Assembly (NCBI GenBank): GCA_023664865.1
Contig: JAMPEU010000003.1
Location: forward strand, 124,001-188,000
From: Butyrivibrio sp.
Lineage (GTDB): Bacteria > Bacillota > Clostridia > Lachnospirales > Lachnospiraceae
Length of the DNA stretch: 64,000 nucleotides
Direction of reading: 5' to 3'
In this document: positions 9,094-17,851 of the stretch, in pieces
How the letters are laid out: every line of letters starts with the position of its first letter
Numbering within the stretch: the stretch's first letter is position 1
Program-made: the position numbers and the translations under genes
Notes under the pieces: model-generated
What the model was told of the DNA's origin: nothing
What the model saw: only the letters and a program-made list of their open reading frames with translations
Database searches by the model: none

Positions 9094-10102
9094 TTATCTC
9101 GTCACCTCCACCTCTGGAGATAACGATTTCTGCAGAATCTTCCAGCTTTCTGATAATATTTACAATCTTCTGCTGAGCCTCTTCTACATCTTTCATGCGG
9201 ACAGGTCCCATGAACTCCATATCTTCCTTAATCATAACTGCCAGACGTTTCGACAGGTTATTGAAGATAGCGTTCTGTACTTCCTCATTGGAACCTTTAA
9301 GCGCGATTGCAAGGTCACTGTTATCAACATCACGAAGTACACGCTGTATAGCCCTGTCGTCCAGAAGCAGGATGTCTTCAAATACGAACATCTTCTTCCT
9401 GATTTCATCAGCAAGCTCGGGTTCTTCGATTTCCATAGTCTCCATGATATGTTTCTCTGTACCACGGTCTACGGTATTCAAAATTTCTACGATTGCATCT
9501 ACACCGCCAATAATGGTGTAATCCTGATTCGCCAAAGATGCCAGCTTGGATTCCAAAACTTTCTCGACCTCCTTGATAACATCGGGACTCGTTCTGTCCA
9601 TAACCGCAATACGCTTCGCTACGTCTGCCTGCCGGTCAGGAGACAGCGCTGAAATAATCAGCGCTGACTGCGCCGGTGCAAGGTATGACAAAATAAGCGC
9701 AATTGTCTGCGGGTGTTCATCTTGAATAAAGTTAAGCAGCTGTGATGGGTCGGTCTTTCTTACAAACTCAAACGGCTTAACCTGTAATGACGCTGTAAGT
9801 TTACCAATTACATCCTTAGCGCGTTCAGAGCCGAATGATTTCTCCAAAATCTCTGTGGCATAACCGATACCGCCCTCGGCAATATACTGCTGCGCCAGAC
9901 ACACCTGATAAAACTCGCTCATGACTTCTTCTTTCAGCTTCGGCGTAATCGTTCTGGTATTTGCGATTTCCAAAGTAAGCTCTTCTATTTCATCTTCTTT
10001 TAGGTGTTTAAAGATTGTCGCCGACCTCTCCGGTCCGAGCGCAATCAACAATATAGCCGCCTTTTGCACTCCGGTGACTTTCTCATCAGAAACCTTTTGC
10101 AT
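9086..10102 (-). CDS. fliG: Flagellar motor switch protein FliG
   Basis: FliG (338 aa) is the rotor protein that contacts the MotA stator and binds FliF and FliM. The FliM-binding EHPQ motif is at residues 129-132 (DEHPQTIALILSYL). The C-terminal charged torque helix region is present (LSKRLAVMIKEDMEFMGPVR). Length equals Bacillus FliG (338). It lies five bases after fliF. Confidence 0.97.
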   Translation of the reverse strand: MQKVSDEKVTGVQKAAILLIALGPERSATIFKHLKEDEIEELTLEIANTRTITPKLKEEVMSEFYQVCLAQQYIAEGGIGYATEILEKSFGSERAKDVIGKLTASLQVKPFEFVRKTDPSQLLNFIQDEHPQTIALILSYLAPAQSALIISALSPDRQADVAKRIAVMDRTSPDVIKEVEKVLESKLASLANQDYTIIGGVDAIVEILNTVDRGTEKHIMETMEIEEPELADEIRKKMFVFEDILLLDDRAIQRVLRDVDNSDLAIALKGSNEEVQNAIFNNLSKRLAVMIKEDMEFMGPVRMKDVEEAQQKIVNIIRKLEDSAEIVISRGGGDEIIV

Positions 10103-10107
10103 TACTT

Positions 10108-11718
10108 TTACCCCCAGTCCTCATTTAACCAATTTCGCAGCAGATTAGCCACTGCTTCCGGATTTTCATCCACAAATTTATTAATGAGCTTAGCAGTTTC
10201 TGTCTCTTCTTCCATAGCAATGTCCACTAACTGAGTATCCGGTGTAGACTGTAGCAGGTTCTCTACAGAAAGCTCTTCCTCTTCGTCTTCATGTTTCTCG
10301 CCGCGCATGCTTCTAAGTACGACAAACGCAAGCAGTCCAAGAATAACTATGATTAATACAATCTGTAAAACATCTGTCGCTTTGATTCCCGAACCTTCGT
10401 CGTCAAAGAAAACATTTTCCGTATAGGCTACCAGCGCGATATTGCTTGCACTGATACCTGACGCCTGCGCAACTATATTTAACAAATCCTCGTCCACTTC
10501 CATCTTGGTACGCGACCTGTTATTAAGCTTATATTCTTCCCAGGTAACGCCGTCTAAGAGCCCCTGCGCCCTGACGTCCTCTTCATTTATTACATTATAA
10601 TTTATCGCCGATACAGATATTGACGAGCGCGAATAATTAATATTGCCTGTCGCACTCTCAGTAGTAGTAATCCTCTCATTCGGCAGAAATTGACGGCTGC
10701 TCTCTGTTACCGACGCCGTAGAAGTATTATTATCCCGCAGTTCATATGTAGTATCGTCATCATTAGAGTCGGTTCCCGGAACGCCGCCGATACCGCTCTC
10801 ATTCACGGACTCATATAATTCCTCGTTTGCCAGCACGCCCTGATCCTGTCCTTCGGCAGGAGTATATTCATGGTATACCTCTGTGGTATTATCAAATACC
10901 AATACAAGATTAGTAGCGACCTCGATATTATCAAACTCATTCGTGCCCATCAAAGCCTGTTTTACTTTACCGGTGACAAGATTCTCAGCCTCCGCCTTCA
11001 CGGATAACTGCCCCGTAGCAACGCCTGCAATCGAAGTTTCCGCCGCGCCTGAGAACAGTAGTTTGCCTTTGTTGTCAAGAATCACGATATTGTCTGTCGT
11101 CTTATTACCAAGTCCCGCCGCTACCGCGCGCGCGATACCCGCCGCAGTCTCCGAATTTATTTCCGAATTTAACTTAAGGGATACTGTAGCAGAAGCCTCC
11201 TCCTGCGAATCAATCAGCGTTCCCGTATTTTCAGGAACATCCAGCATAACGGTGGCGCTGTCAACTATGTCAAGCGGCTCTAAAATGTCTTTTATCAGGT
11301 GTTCTTCCATGTATACAATATAGCGCCTCTGCCTGTCGGACTCAGTAGATGAAAAACCGCCGCTTTCTACATCGTCAATGCCAAATCCTGATGTAGTAAT
11401 ACTGTTGGAGCTTAAAAGCCATATAGCGTCCGTCTGCTGGCTTTTAAGTATTCTGAATGTCAAGCCGTCGTCCGAAGCTTCATACTTTAAACCCTCTTCA
11501 TCAAGCAAATCCCTGACGCTTGCCGCCTGCGCCGCGTCCTCACATTGTTTTAATAACACATACTCAGGTTTAGTAAGCACGCTTACTATTATCACAATGG
11601 CAAGCACCGCAGCAGAAAGCACTACTACAATCAAGGTCTTCTGCTTTGAGGTGAAACGGTTCCACCAGCCCAATATTTTATTGCCTAATTCTTTTAACTT
11701 CTCTATTATACCATCCAC
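10108..11718 (-). CDS. fliF: Flagellar MS-ring protein FliF
   Basis: FliF (536 aa) forms the membrane-embedded MS ring. It has two membrane segments: KTLIVVVLSAAVLAIVIIVS near residues 27-46 and VLQIVLIIVILGLLAFVVL near 445-463. Between them are the YscJ/FliF ring-building motifs (EEGLKYEASDDGLTFRI; RYIVYMEEHLIKDILEPLD). The C-terminal tail is acidic and ends NPEAVANLLRNWLNEDW, the FliG-binding peptide. It is the usual neighbour of fliE and fliG. Confidence 0.96.
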   Translation of the reverse strand: MDGIIEKLKELGNKILGWWNRFTSKQKTLIVVVLSAAVLAIVIIVSVLTKPEYVLLKQCEDAAQAASVRDLLDEEGLKYEASDDGLTFRILKSQQTDAIWLLSSNSITTSGFGIDDVESGGFSSTESDRQRRYIVYMEEHLIKDILEPLDIVDSATVMLDVPENTGTLIDSQEEASATVSLKLNSEINSETAAGIARAVAAGLGNKTTDNIVILDNKGKLLFSGAAETSIAGVATGQLSVKAEAENLVTGKVKQALMGTNEFDNIEVATNLVLVFDNTTEVYHEYTPAEGQDQGVLANEELYESVNESGIGGVPGTDSNDDDTTYELRDNNTSTASVTESSRQFLPNERITTTESATGNINYSRSSISVSAINYNVINEEDVRAQGLLDGVTWEEYKLNNRSRTKMEVDEDLLNIVAQASGISASNIALVAYTENVFFDDEGSGIKATDVLQIVLIIVILGLLAFVVLRSMRGEKHEDEEEELSVENLLQSTPDTQLVDIAMEEETETAKLINKFVDENPEAVANLLRNWLNEDWG

Positions 11719-11756
11719 GACTGTTATTTCTCCTTACGTATTCCTTATACGATTGA

Positions 11757-12083
11757 TTATATCTGCATCTGCATAAGTTCTTTATAAGCATCCAATAACT
11801 TATCCCTTATAGCAACCGTGTACTGCAGCGCCGTGTATGCCTTCTGCAGCGCGATTGTTAAGTCATGGGTATTTTCAGTCTCTCCCAGCGCCCACTTAAT
11901 CTCCTCATTCTCTGCATCTGAAAGGAAACTGTTGGTAGTATTTATATTATCAATAGCAGTTCCCAGAAAATCATTAAAACTCGTATCAACATATGTATCC
12001 GGTTTGGTAATAGATGAATTTTTCGCAGCCTCTTTTACCGCTCCTGACGACAGATTACGAATTGCCGTAATATCAAAATTCAT
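11757..12083 (-). CDS. fliE: Flagellar hook-basal body complex protein FliE
   Basis: FliE (108 aa) joins the MS ring to the rod. The C-terminal half carries the family signature: HDLTIALQKAYTALQYTVAI followed by RDKLLDAYKELMQMQI. The N-terminal part is polar and flexible. Length is typical. It sits between flgC and fliF as in Bacillus. Confidence 0.93.
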   Translation of the reverse strand: MNFDITAIRNLSSGAVKEAAKNSSITKPDTYVDTSFNDFLGTAIDNINTTNSFLSDAENEEIKWALGETENTHDLTIALQKAYTALQYTVAIRDKLLDAYKELMQMQI

Positions 12084-12139
12084 TTCACTCTCTCCTCTGA
12101 CTATATATACTATCTAATAATCTTCTTAATGCCCGGTGC

Positions 12140-12586
12140 TTAACCGTTCAGTATCTCAAGCCCCTTAGTGGCAATGTTCTTGCTCGCCGTAAACGCCGTG
12201 GAGTTCGCCTCATAAGCGCGGCTTGCGTCAATCAGGTTCGTCATTTCCGTTATGGTAGAGACGTTAGGATAAGTAACATATCCGTTCTCATCCGCATCGG
12301 GGTGCGACGGGTCATATACCATATTCATCTCCGTCCATGTATCCTCATAAACGCCCGATACTTTAACGCCAGTTCCCGAATAACGGTCTCTCGCCGTATT
12401 TAACACATGGCGGAAAGGCGTCTGTGAATTTTTCTCCTCAAACACGACCACCTTCCTGCGGTAAGGCGTGCCGTCCTCGGTACGCGTAGTATTCTGGTTG
12501 GCTATATTGCCGGCGATTATATCCATGCGGTATCTCTCCGCCGTCATGCCGGTAGCATTAATATCAAAAGAAGTAAATAATCCCAT
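12140..12586 (-). CDS. flgC: Flagellar basal-body rod protein FlgC
   Basis: FlgC (148 aa) is a proximal rod subunit. The N-terminal rod signature is visible (MTAERYRMDIIAGNIANQNT, about 14-33), followed by RTEDGTPYRRKVVVF. The C-terminal helix has YVTYPNVSTITEMTNLIDAS and RAYEANSTAFTASK, diagnostic of FlgC. AGGAGAATGAG precedes the start. It is the second gene of the operon. Confidence 0.96.
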   Translation of the reverse strand: MGLFTSFDINATGMTAERYRMDIIAGNIANQNTTRTEDGTPYRRKVVVFEEKNSQTPFRHVLNTARDRYSGTGVKVSGVYEDTWTEMNMVYDPSHPDADENGYVTYPNVSTITEMTNLIDASRAYEANSTAFTASKNIATKGLEILNG

Positions 12587-12621
12587 ATCTCATTCTCCTT
12601 TATTTATTTCATAAATCTCCC

Positions 12622-13020
12622 CTATTTCATAACAAGCTGCAGATTCTTAAATTCCTGCGCTATGCTCATTTCCAGGCCTTGATATGTAATCTGGTTCTTC
12701 GCAAGGTACACGCCTTCCGTATCTATATCCACGTTATTGCCGTCGAGACGATACGAAAAGCCCGAATAATCCGTATAACATATCGGATTCAGGCGGCTCA
12801 ATTTGATATTGGACACTCTGGTATCCATCGGAGTATATCTGGAATTCTTCAGAGCGTGCGCAAGCTGTGACTCAAAATCGACGTCCTGCCTCTTATATCC
12901 GGGCGTATCCACATTAGATATATTGTTGGAAATTGCGTCATTACGCAGCCACGAAGCATCCGCCGCTTTATCAAGCACATTTATGTAGTCATATGCGTTT
13001 GTGTTAATCAATGCGCTCAT
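12622..13020 (-). CDS. flgB: Flagellar basal-body rod protein FlgB
   Basis: FlgB (132 aa) is a proximal rod subunit and the first gene of this operon. Motifs: LRNDAISNNISNVDTPGYKR (about 25-44) and the C-terminal VYLAKNQITYQGLEMSIAQE helix. A strong AGGAGGG site lies eight bases upstream of the ATG. Upstream are a sigma-A-type promoter and the codY terminator. Confidence 0.96.
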   Translation of the reverse strand: MSALINTNAYDYINVLDKAADASWLRNDAISNNISNVDTPGYKRQDVDFESQLAHALKNSRYTPMDTRVSNIKLSRLNPICYTDYSGFSYRLDGNNVDIDTEGVYLAKNQITYQGLEMSIAQEFKNLQLVMK

Positions 13021-13117
13021 TGCATACCCTCCTTCATAATTATATATATTTTTAAAAAACCTTAAAAATCAGTAAAAATAATTCCACTGACAAGTACCCT
13101 AAAATAATTCCTAATAA

Positions 13118-13146
13118 ATTATAAGGTCAAATTAGAAAAAAAACAA
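13118..13146 (-). promoter_or_regulatory. Sigma-A-type promoter for the flagellar operon
   Basis: On the minus strand TTGTTT (13141-13146) is followed by a 17-bp spacer and a perfect TATAAT (13118-13123). This predicts a transcript start near 13111 and a leader of about 90 nt before flgB. About 35-75 bases further upstream is a TTTTTCAAGAAAA motif resembling the CodY consensus (AATTTTCWGAAAATT) but with an extra base. No sigma-28 site is evident. Confidence 0.65.
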
Positions 13147-13215
13147 GGGATATGGAGAAAAAACAAAGAAAATTTTTAACTTTTCTTGAAAAATTTGCAT
13201 AATGTGGCAAAATAT

Positions 13216-13264
13216 AAAAAGGATTTGTAACGGCAATGACTGCTGCCATGTTATAAATCCTTTT
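13216..13264 (-). terminator. Intrinsic terminator of codY
   Basis: The minus strand reads AAAGGATTTATAAC, an 18-base loop, then GTTACAAATCCTTTTT. This is a stem of about 14 bp with one mismatch, ending in a T run. It starts 28 bases after the codY stop and separates codY from the flgB promoter. Confidence 0.85.
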
Positions 13265-13291
13265 ATCTTAGACCATTCCTTTGTCTTTATT

Positions 13292-14077
13292 CTATTGTCT
13301 CAACTGTCGTTTAAGCCGCTCTACCTCGTCGTATACAAAATCGTTGACGACCTTGATATATGTTCCTTTCATCCCCGACGAACGCGACTCTATGATGCCG
13401 GCGCTTTCAAATTTACGTATGGCATTTACAATGACTGAACGCGTAATTCCCGCCTTATCGGCTATCTTACTCGCAACCAGAATGCCTTCCATGCCGTTTA
13501 GCTCATCGAAAATGTGGGTAATCGCCTCCATCTCTGACTGCGAAAGCGTGCCTATCGCAGACTTAACTACCGCAATCTTGCGATTCTCTTCAGCGCTTTC
13601 CTCGTTCACAGCCCTGAGCATCTCCAGCCCGACCACAGTCATACCGTACTCACACAGTATTATATCGTCGATATCATACTTCTTGTCGCATTTGTATACA
13701 AAAAGCGTCCCCAGCCTCTCACCTGAAATCTCAATCGGTGAGATAATCGCCTCAAACCTCTTCGTATCAACGTTTTCAAAGCCCAATGTTTCCAGATTAA
13801 CATTCTCCTTAGTTGAAAGAACTGAAAGCAGCCTCTCATTCAGCATGGGATCAATAAACCCGCCCACATGGTCGATAATCAGCTCGGTCAGAGATTCGAC
13901 TTTATCCAAATCCCCTATGCCGAGCACCTTCCCCTTCCTGCTTATTACTAACACATTTGAATCGAGAATTTCTTTAAGAATATCACAGATATCATTAAAA
14001 ACAACCTTGACCGAACTGTTATTATGGAGAAGTTTACCTATTTTTCTGGTTTTATCCAGTAATTGTACACTACTCAT
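13292..14077 (-). CDS. codY: GTP-sensing pleiotropic repressor CodY
   Basis: CodY represses nutrient-acquisition, biosynthetic and often motility genes when branched-chain amino acids and GTP are plentiful. The 261-aa protein starts MSSVQLLDKTRKIGKLLHNN, the canonical N-terminus, so I placed the start at 14077 with GAAAGG upstream rather than at the in-frame codon 18 residues earlier. The N-terminal GAF domain (about 1-155) is followed by a winged helix at the C-terminus with ASKIADKAGITRSVIVNAIR and ESAGIIESRSSGMKGTYIK. It lies directly upstream of the flagellar operon, as in Bacillus. Confidence 0.96.
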   Translation of the reverse strand: MSSVQLLDKTRKIGKLLHNNSSVKVVFNDICDILKEILDSNVLVISRKGKVLGIGDLDKVESLTELIIDHVGGFIDPMLNERLLSVLSTKENVNLETLGFENVDTKRFEAIISPIEISGERLGTLFVYKCDKKYDIDDIILCEYGMTVVGLEMLRAVNEESAEENRKIAVVKSAIGTLSQSEMEAITHIFDELNGMEGILVASKIADKAGITRSVIVNAIRKFESAGIIESRSSGMKGTYIKVVNDFVYDEVERLKRQLRQ

Positions 14078-14121
14078 TTTTTTGCCTTTCGATTTACTAC
14101 CAAAACATGTAACATGAGTAT

Positions 14122-14150
14122 ATTGTAACACCTTTTTTTATAGATTACAA
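14122..14150 (-). promoter_or_regulatory. Sigma-A-type promoter for codY
   Basis: The minus strand has TTGTAA (14145-14150), a 17-bp spacer and TACAAT (14122-14127), preceded by TGT, an extended -10. The predicted start is about 38 nt before the codY ATG. Just upstream (14151-14175) is TTTTTTCAAGAAA, nearly the same motif as upstream of the flgB promoter; possible autoregulatory CodY site. Confidence 0.6.
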
Positions 14151-14197
14151 TATTTTTTCAAGAAATAAACCTGAAATATCTTGAAAATCGTAGAAAA

Positions 14198-16288
14198 TTA
14201 TCCATTTTTGGAAAAATCAGGCTCCTTCGCGTTCTCCACGTATGAGCAGTCCTCTTTAGCGCATACCAGCTTATTTCCTTTTTGCAGCATGATAGTGCCG
14301 CATTTAGGGCATTTTTTGTCCACAGGCTTCTGCCATACCATGAAATCGCACTCCGGATTGTCTATACAGCCGTAATACTTCCTGCCTTTCTTGGTCTTTT
14401 TCACTACAATATCCTTGCCGCAGTTAGGACACGCGACGCCTGTCTTTTCATAATAAGGCTTGGTATTCTTACAGTCAGGGAAACCCGGACAGGCGAGGAA
14501 CTTGCCGAAACGGCTGTACTTGATTACCATCTGCCTTCCGCAGTATTCGCACACTTCATCGGATACTTCGTCCTCGATGTCCACCTCTCCAAGCTCCGCT
14601 TCCGCCTTCTCCACTGCCTCTTTTAAATCAGGGTAAAAGTTGGATATAACCGTCTTCCACTTGACTTTGCCGTCGGCTATTCCATCAAGCAGGCCTTCCA
14701 TCGCCGCCGTGAAATTCACATCCACAATCGTCGGAAACGCTTCCTTCATGATATTGTTTACCGCTTCGCCAAGCTCCGTCACATACAGATTCTTATTTTC
14801 TTTTACAATATAATGCCTTGCCAAAATCGTAGTGATGGTAGGCGCATAAGTGCTGGGACGCCCGATGCCAAGTTCCTCTAAGGCATGCACCAGCGAAGCC
14901 TCCGTATAATGCGGCGCAGGCTGCGTGAAATGCTGTTTTTCCTCAAAAGACTCAAAATCCAGCCTCGTATATTCATCTATTCCCTTAACTAAAGTATTGC
15001 TTTCCTCTTTATCCTCATCGTCATGATAAACCTTAAGAAAACCGTCAAACTTAAGCTTGGAGGCCGCCACGGTGAAACGCTGGCCTTCCGCGTCGATTTT
15101 AACGGAAGTGGTCTCATATACCGCAGACGCCATACGGCTTGCCGTAAAACGCTTCCAAATAAGCTGATACAGACGGAACTGGTCCCTTGAAAGCGAGTCC
15201 TTCATCTCAGCCGGAGTCCTGTTGATATCAGTCGGACGGATAGCTTCATGCGCATCCTGAATCTTCTGCGAATTTTTCTTCTTATCACCGACGACAGTCA
15301 CACTGTACCTGCTGCCGAAATTAATCGAAATATATTTCTTCGCCATAGCCTCTGCTTCATCCGAAATCCTCGTGGAATCGGTACGCAGATATGTGATTAA
15401 ACCCACCGTGCCGCTACCCTTAATATCTATGCCTTCATATAACTGCTGCGCTAAGCGCATAGTCTTCTGCGTGGAAAAATTCAGAGTCTTGCTCGCTTCC
15501 TGCTGCAATGTCGAAGTCGTAAACGGCAGCGGAGCCTTCTTCGTCTTCTCGCTTTTCTTAACCTCAGTCACCTTATATTTGGCACGATATAGCTTATCCT
15601 CTATCTCCCTTAACTCCTTTTTGGAAGAAATCTCCTTCTTCCCATAGGGAGTGCCGTAGTACCTTGCCACGAGCGGCTTCTTCTCGCCCGGAATGGAAAA
15701 TACGGCGTCTAAAGTCCAGTATTCTTCCGGAATGAACGCATTAATCTCCTCTTCCCTGTCACAGATAATCCTTAACGCCACAGACTGAACGCGTCCGGCG
15801 CTTAAGCCCCTCTTTACTTTCGCCCAAAGCAGCGGAGAAATCTTATAGCCCACCATGCGGTCAAGACAGCGCCTTGCCTGCTGCGCGTCTACCAAATCCA
15901 TGTCGATTTCCCTTGCGTTTTTCAAAGATTCTTTGACGGCATTCTGGGTAATTTCATTAAACGTAATACGATATACCTTCTTGCCTTCAAGCTTAAGCGC
16001 CTGCATAAGATGCCATGAAATCGCTTCGCCCTCGCGGTCAGGGTCGGTTGCGAGATACACTTTATCCGCCTTTTTCACTTCTTTGCGAAGTTCGGCAAGC
16101 AGCTCGCCCTTCCCCCTGATTGTAATGTATTTGGGTTCAAAATCATGCTCAAAGTCGATGCCCATCTGACTCCTGGGCAGGTCGCGCACATGACCGTTGC
16201 TCGCAGCCACTTCATAGTTTGCTCCAAGAAATTTTTTAATTGTCTTCACCTTTGCCGGTGATTCCACGATTACAAGATATTTCGCCAT
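14198..16288 (-). CDS. topA: DNA topoisomerase I
   Basis: TopA relaxes negative supercoils behind RNA polymerase. The 696-aa type IA enzyme starts MAKYLVIVESPAKVKTIKKF (TOPRIM), with AGGGG seven bases upstream; an in-frame codon 15 residues earlier is less likely. TOPRIM acidic motif DPDREGE is near residues 82-88. The catalytic tyrosine is in LITYLRTDS (about Tyr300). Three C-terminal four-cysteine zinc ribbons follow (CEYCGRQ, CPNCGKD, CPKCGTI). It is upstream of codY on the same strand, resembling the Bacillus dprA-topA-codY neighbourhood. Confidence 0.97.
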   Translation of the reverse strand: MAKYLVIVESPAKVKTIKKFLGANYEVAASNGHVRDLPRSQMGIDFEHDFEPKYITIRGKGELLAELRKEVKKADKVYLATDPDREGEAISWHLMQALKLEGKKVYRITFNEITQNAVKESLKNAREIDMDLVDAQQARRCLDRMVGYKISPLLWAKVKRGLSAGRVQSVALRIICDREEEINAFIPEEYWTLDAVFSIPGEKKPLVARYYGTPYGKKEISSKKELREIEDKLYRAKYKVTEVKKSEKTKKAPLPFTTSTLQQEASKTLNFSTQKTMRLAQQLYEGIDIKGSGTVGLITYLRTDSTRISDEAEAMAKKYISINFGSRYSVTVVGDKKKNSQKIQDAHEAIRPTDINRTPAEMKDSLSRDQFRLYQLIWKRFTASRMASAVYETTSVKIDAEGQRFTVAASKLKFDGFLKVYHDDEDKEESNTLVKGIDEYTRLDFESFEEKQHFTQPAPHYTEASLVHALEELGIGRPSTYAPTITTILARHYIVKENKNLYVTELGEAVNNIMKEAFPTIVDVNFTAAMEGLLDGIADGKVKWKTVISNFYPDLKEAVEKAEAELGEVDIEDEVSDEVCEYCGRQMVIKYSRFGKFLACPGFPDCKNTKPYYEKTGVACPNCGKDIVVKKTKKGRKYYGCIDNPECDFMVWQKPVDKKCPKCGTIMLQKGNKLVCAKEDCSYVENAKEPDFSKNG

Positions 16289-16390
16289 ATCGATTCCCCT
16301 GTCCATACATATATATGAATCTAACTTATACATTTATTAACGCTCAACACTATACACCAATTTTTTAAAGGTTGCAAGAAAAAAATAAAA

Positions 16391-16424
16391 ATAAGGACAC
16401 TTACACCTTTAAGTGAATGTCCTT
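16391..16424 (-). terminator. Intrinsic terminator after the Rpn-family gene
   Basis: The minus strand reads AAGGACATTCAC, a short loop, GTGTAAGTGTCCTT, then a T-rich tail (TTTTTATTTTTTT). It is almost the same sequence as the hairpin at 17802-17835. Confidence 0.8.
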
Positions 16425-16487
16425 ATGCTAAATACATAGCTGCCAGCTCCCTAACGCCGGCTTTACCATACTATTATTATACCCAGG

Positions 16488-17471
16488 CTATAGCTTAAAC
16501 TCCCGAAACAACTGCTCCTGATACTCAGGATTTTTTAGCGCGTTCTGCAAATCATCGGTACGATTCTGTTCAAGAAGAATGAGGGTTAGCCGGTTGGCGC
16601 GGTCTATGCCTTGTTCTATTCCCTGTTCTATGCCTTGTTCTATTCCCTGTTCTATTCCTTGTTCTATTCCCTGTTCCCTGCCTTCTTCCCGCAATGAGTT
16701 CTCATATTTTTTAATGTCAAATTTTTCCAAAAGCATACCCACTACCTCCGCGCGGTTATTCTTTAAAAATTCTGATAAAATGTTATGTTCAATACAGTAA
16801 TCTATTGCAGCGTTCAAAGCTTCCTGTCGGTCAGCGTACTTGACAATGTACTGTCTGCATATGTCCACGAACTCTGCATATTCACTAAGCACCTTACATT
16901 TTTCCATCAGCTCTTTATTGTGTCCATAATTAATATTGAGCATACGCACAGACAGCTCTACCCCTGCATCGCCCTTTCTTTTTTCAAAAGCGTCTGACAG
17001 GCGCAACGTCTGTTCTTCCGAAATATCCTTCTCACCATTGTAAAAGACAACACATTGCGGCGTCGGCAAAGTAATGAGCTTCGTACCGTAGAGGCTTTCT
17101 TTCGCTTCTTCAACCAGTTTCTGATATTCCCCTGCCAGATAGATTAAGAACCGCACAGGCATATTGGGGTTCAGCGTACTCTGATGCTCATATAAATTCA
17201 GCGTGCCTGCCACAATAAAAGCAAGGTCATTCTTCATTACCATATAGACCGCGCCTTCGAGTGTCACTATCCGAAGCGCCGAAGCGTCATGGTAATCCGT
17301 TCCGTTCAAGGCATTGTACAACTCAAGAAGCGCTTCCCTGTCTTTCTCGAACAAAAGCCTGAACACCCTGTCCTTTATGTTTCTGCTTACCTTTTTTCTT
17401 CCAAGCCAGTACCTCCAGCCTGATTGAAAAATACTTCTTCCCCTTGCGCCTTTTCTCTTTTCATTCTGCAT
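16488..17471 (-). CDS. Rpn family PD-(D/E)XK nuclease / putative transposase 1
   Basis: A 327-aa member of the Rpn/YhgA-like family, whose studied members promote RecA-independent recombination or act in phage defence. The N-terminal 30 residues are basic. The nuclease domain starts near KVSRNIKDRVFRLLFEKD and holds the PD-(D/E)XK-like residues DLAFIVAGTLNLYEHQST (E-x-Q variant, about 105-122). A helical region follows. The C-terminus contains six tandem copies of a five-residue EQGI(E/D) unit coded by 15-bp repeats at about 16607-16680, a site prone to slippage. A GGAGG site seven bases before ATG supports the start. Two relatives occur in this window. No terminal inverted repeats were seen, so mobility of its own is not shown. 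Confidence 0.8.
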   Translation of the reverse strand: MQNEKRKGARGRSIFQSGWRYWLGRKKVSRNIKDRVFRLLFEKDREALLELYNALNGTDYHDASALRIVTLEGAVYMVMKNDLAFIVAGTLNLYEHQSTLNPNMPVRFLIYLAGEYQKLVEEAKESLYGTKLITLPTPQCVVFYNGEKDISEEQTLRLSDAFEKRKGDAGVELSVRMLNINYGHNKELMEKCKVLSEYAEFVDICRQYIVKYADRQEALNAAIDYCIEHNILSEFLKNNRAEVVGMLLEKFDIKKYENSLREEGREQGIEQGIEQGIEQGIEQGIEQGIDRANRLTLILLEQNRTDDLQNALKNPEYQEQLFREFKL

Positions 17472-17694
17472 ATATTATCCTCCCATTTACTATCGGCAGG
17501 ATATGAAAATACAGAATTCAGACACGCAATTCGGTTTCAGATACAAAAGCCGATTTCATGCACGCCTTAGTACACCTCGTCGTATCCCTGCACACTCTCC
17601 CATTCCTGCCATATTCATTTAACCTCTAAGAAAATCTGACAGAAACTGTCTGAATGTGCGTAATACGCACCCATAGAATTTTCCTGATAACTAT

Positions 17695-17723
17695 ATAATA
17701 ATTGATATAAAATTATTTGTCAA
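17695..17723 (-). promoter_or_regulatory. Sigma-A-type promoter for Rpn gene 1
   Basis: The minus strand has a consensus TTGACA (17718-17723), 17-bp spacer and TATTAT (17695-17700). The leader would be about 215 nt and includes the perfect palindrome GTGCGTAATACGCAC (17656-17670). Apart from this and the terminator below, I see no gene in 17472-17851. Confidence 0.7.
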
Positions 17724-17801
17724 TCATTTTTCTACTTTTTGCCGTAATTTTTTTGCCATGGAATTTTGGCTGTGAAACGTAAAATCCGACCCATAATATA
17801 A

Positions 17802-17835
17802 TAAGGACACCCACCTCTTTAAGTGAATGTCCTTA
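17802..17835 (-). terminator. Intrinsic terminator at the end of the pilus gene cluster
   Basis: The minus strand reads AAGGACATTCAC, loop, GTGGGTGTCCTTA, then an AT-rich tail. It lies 17 bases after the stop of the 1694-aa surface-protein gene and closes the leftward pilus transcript. It duplicates the hairpin at 16391. Confidence 0.7.
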
Positions 17836-17851
17836 ATTTTAATACCTTATA

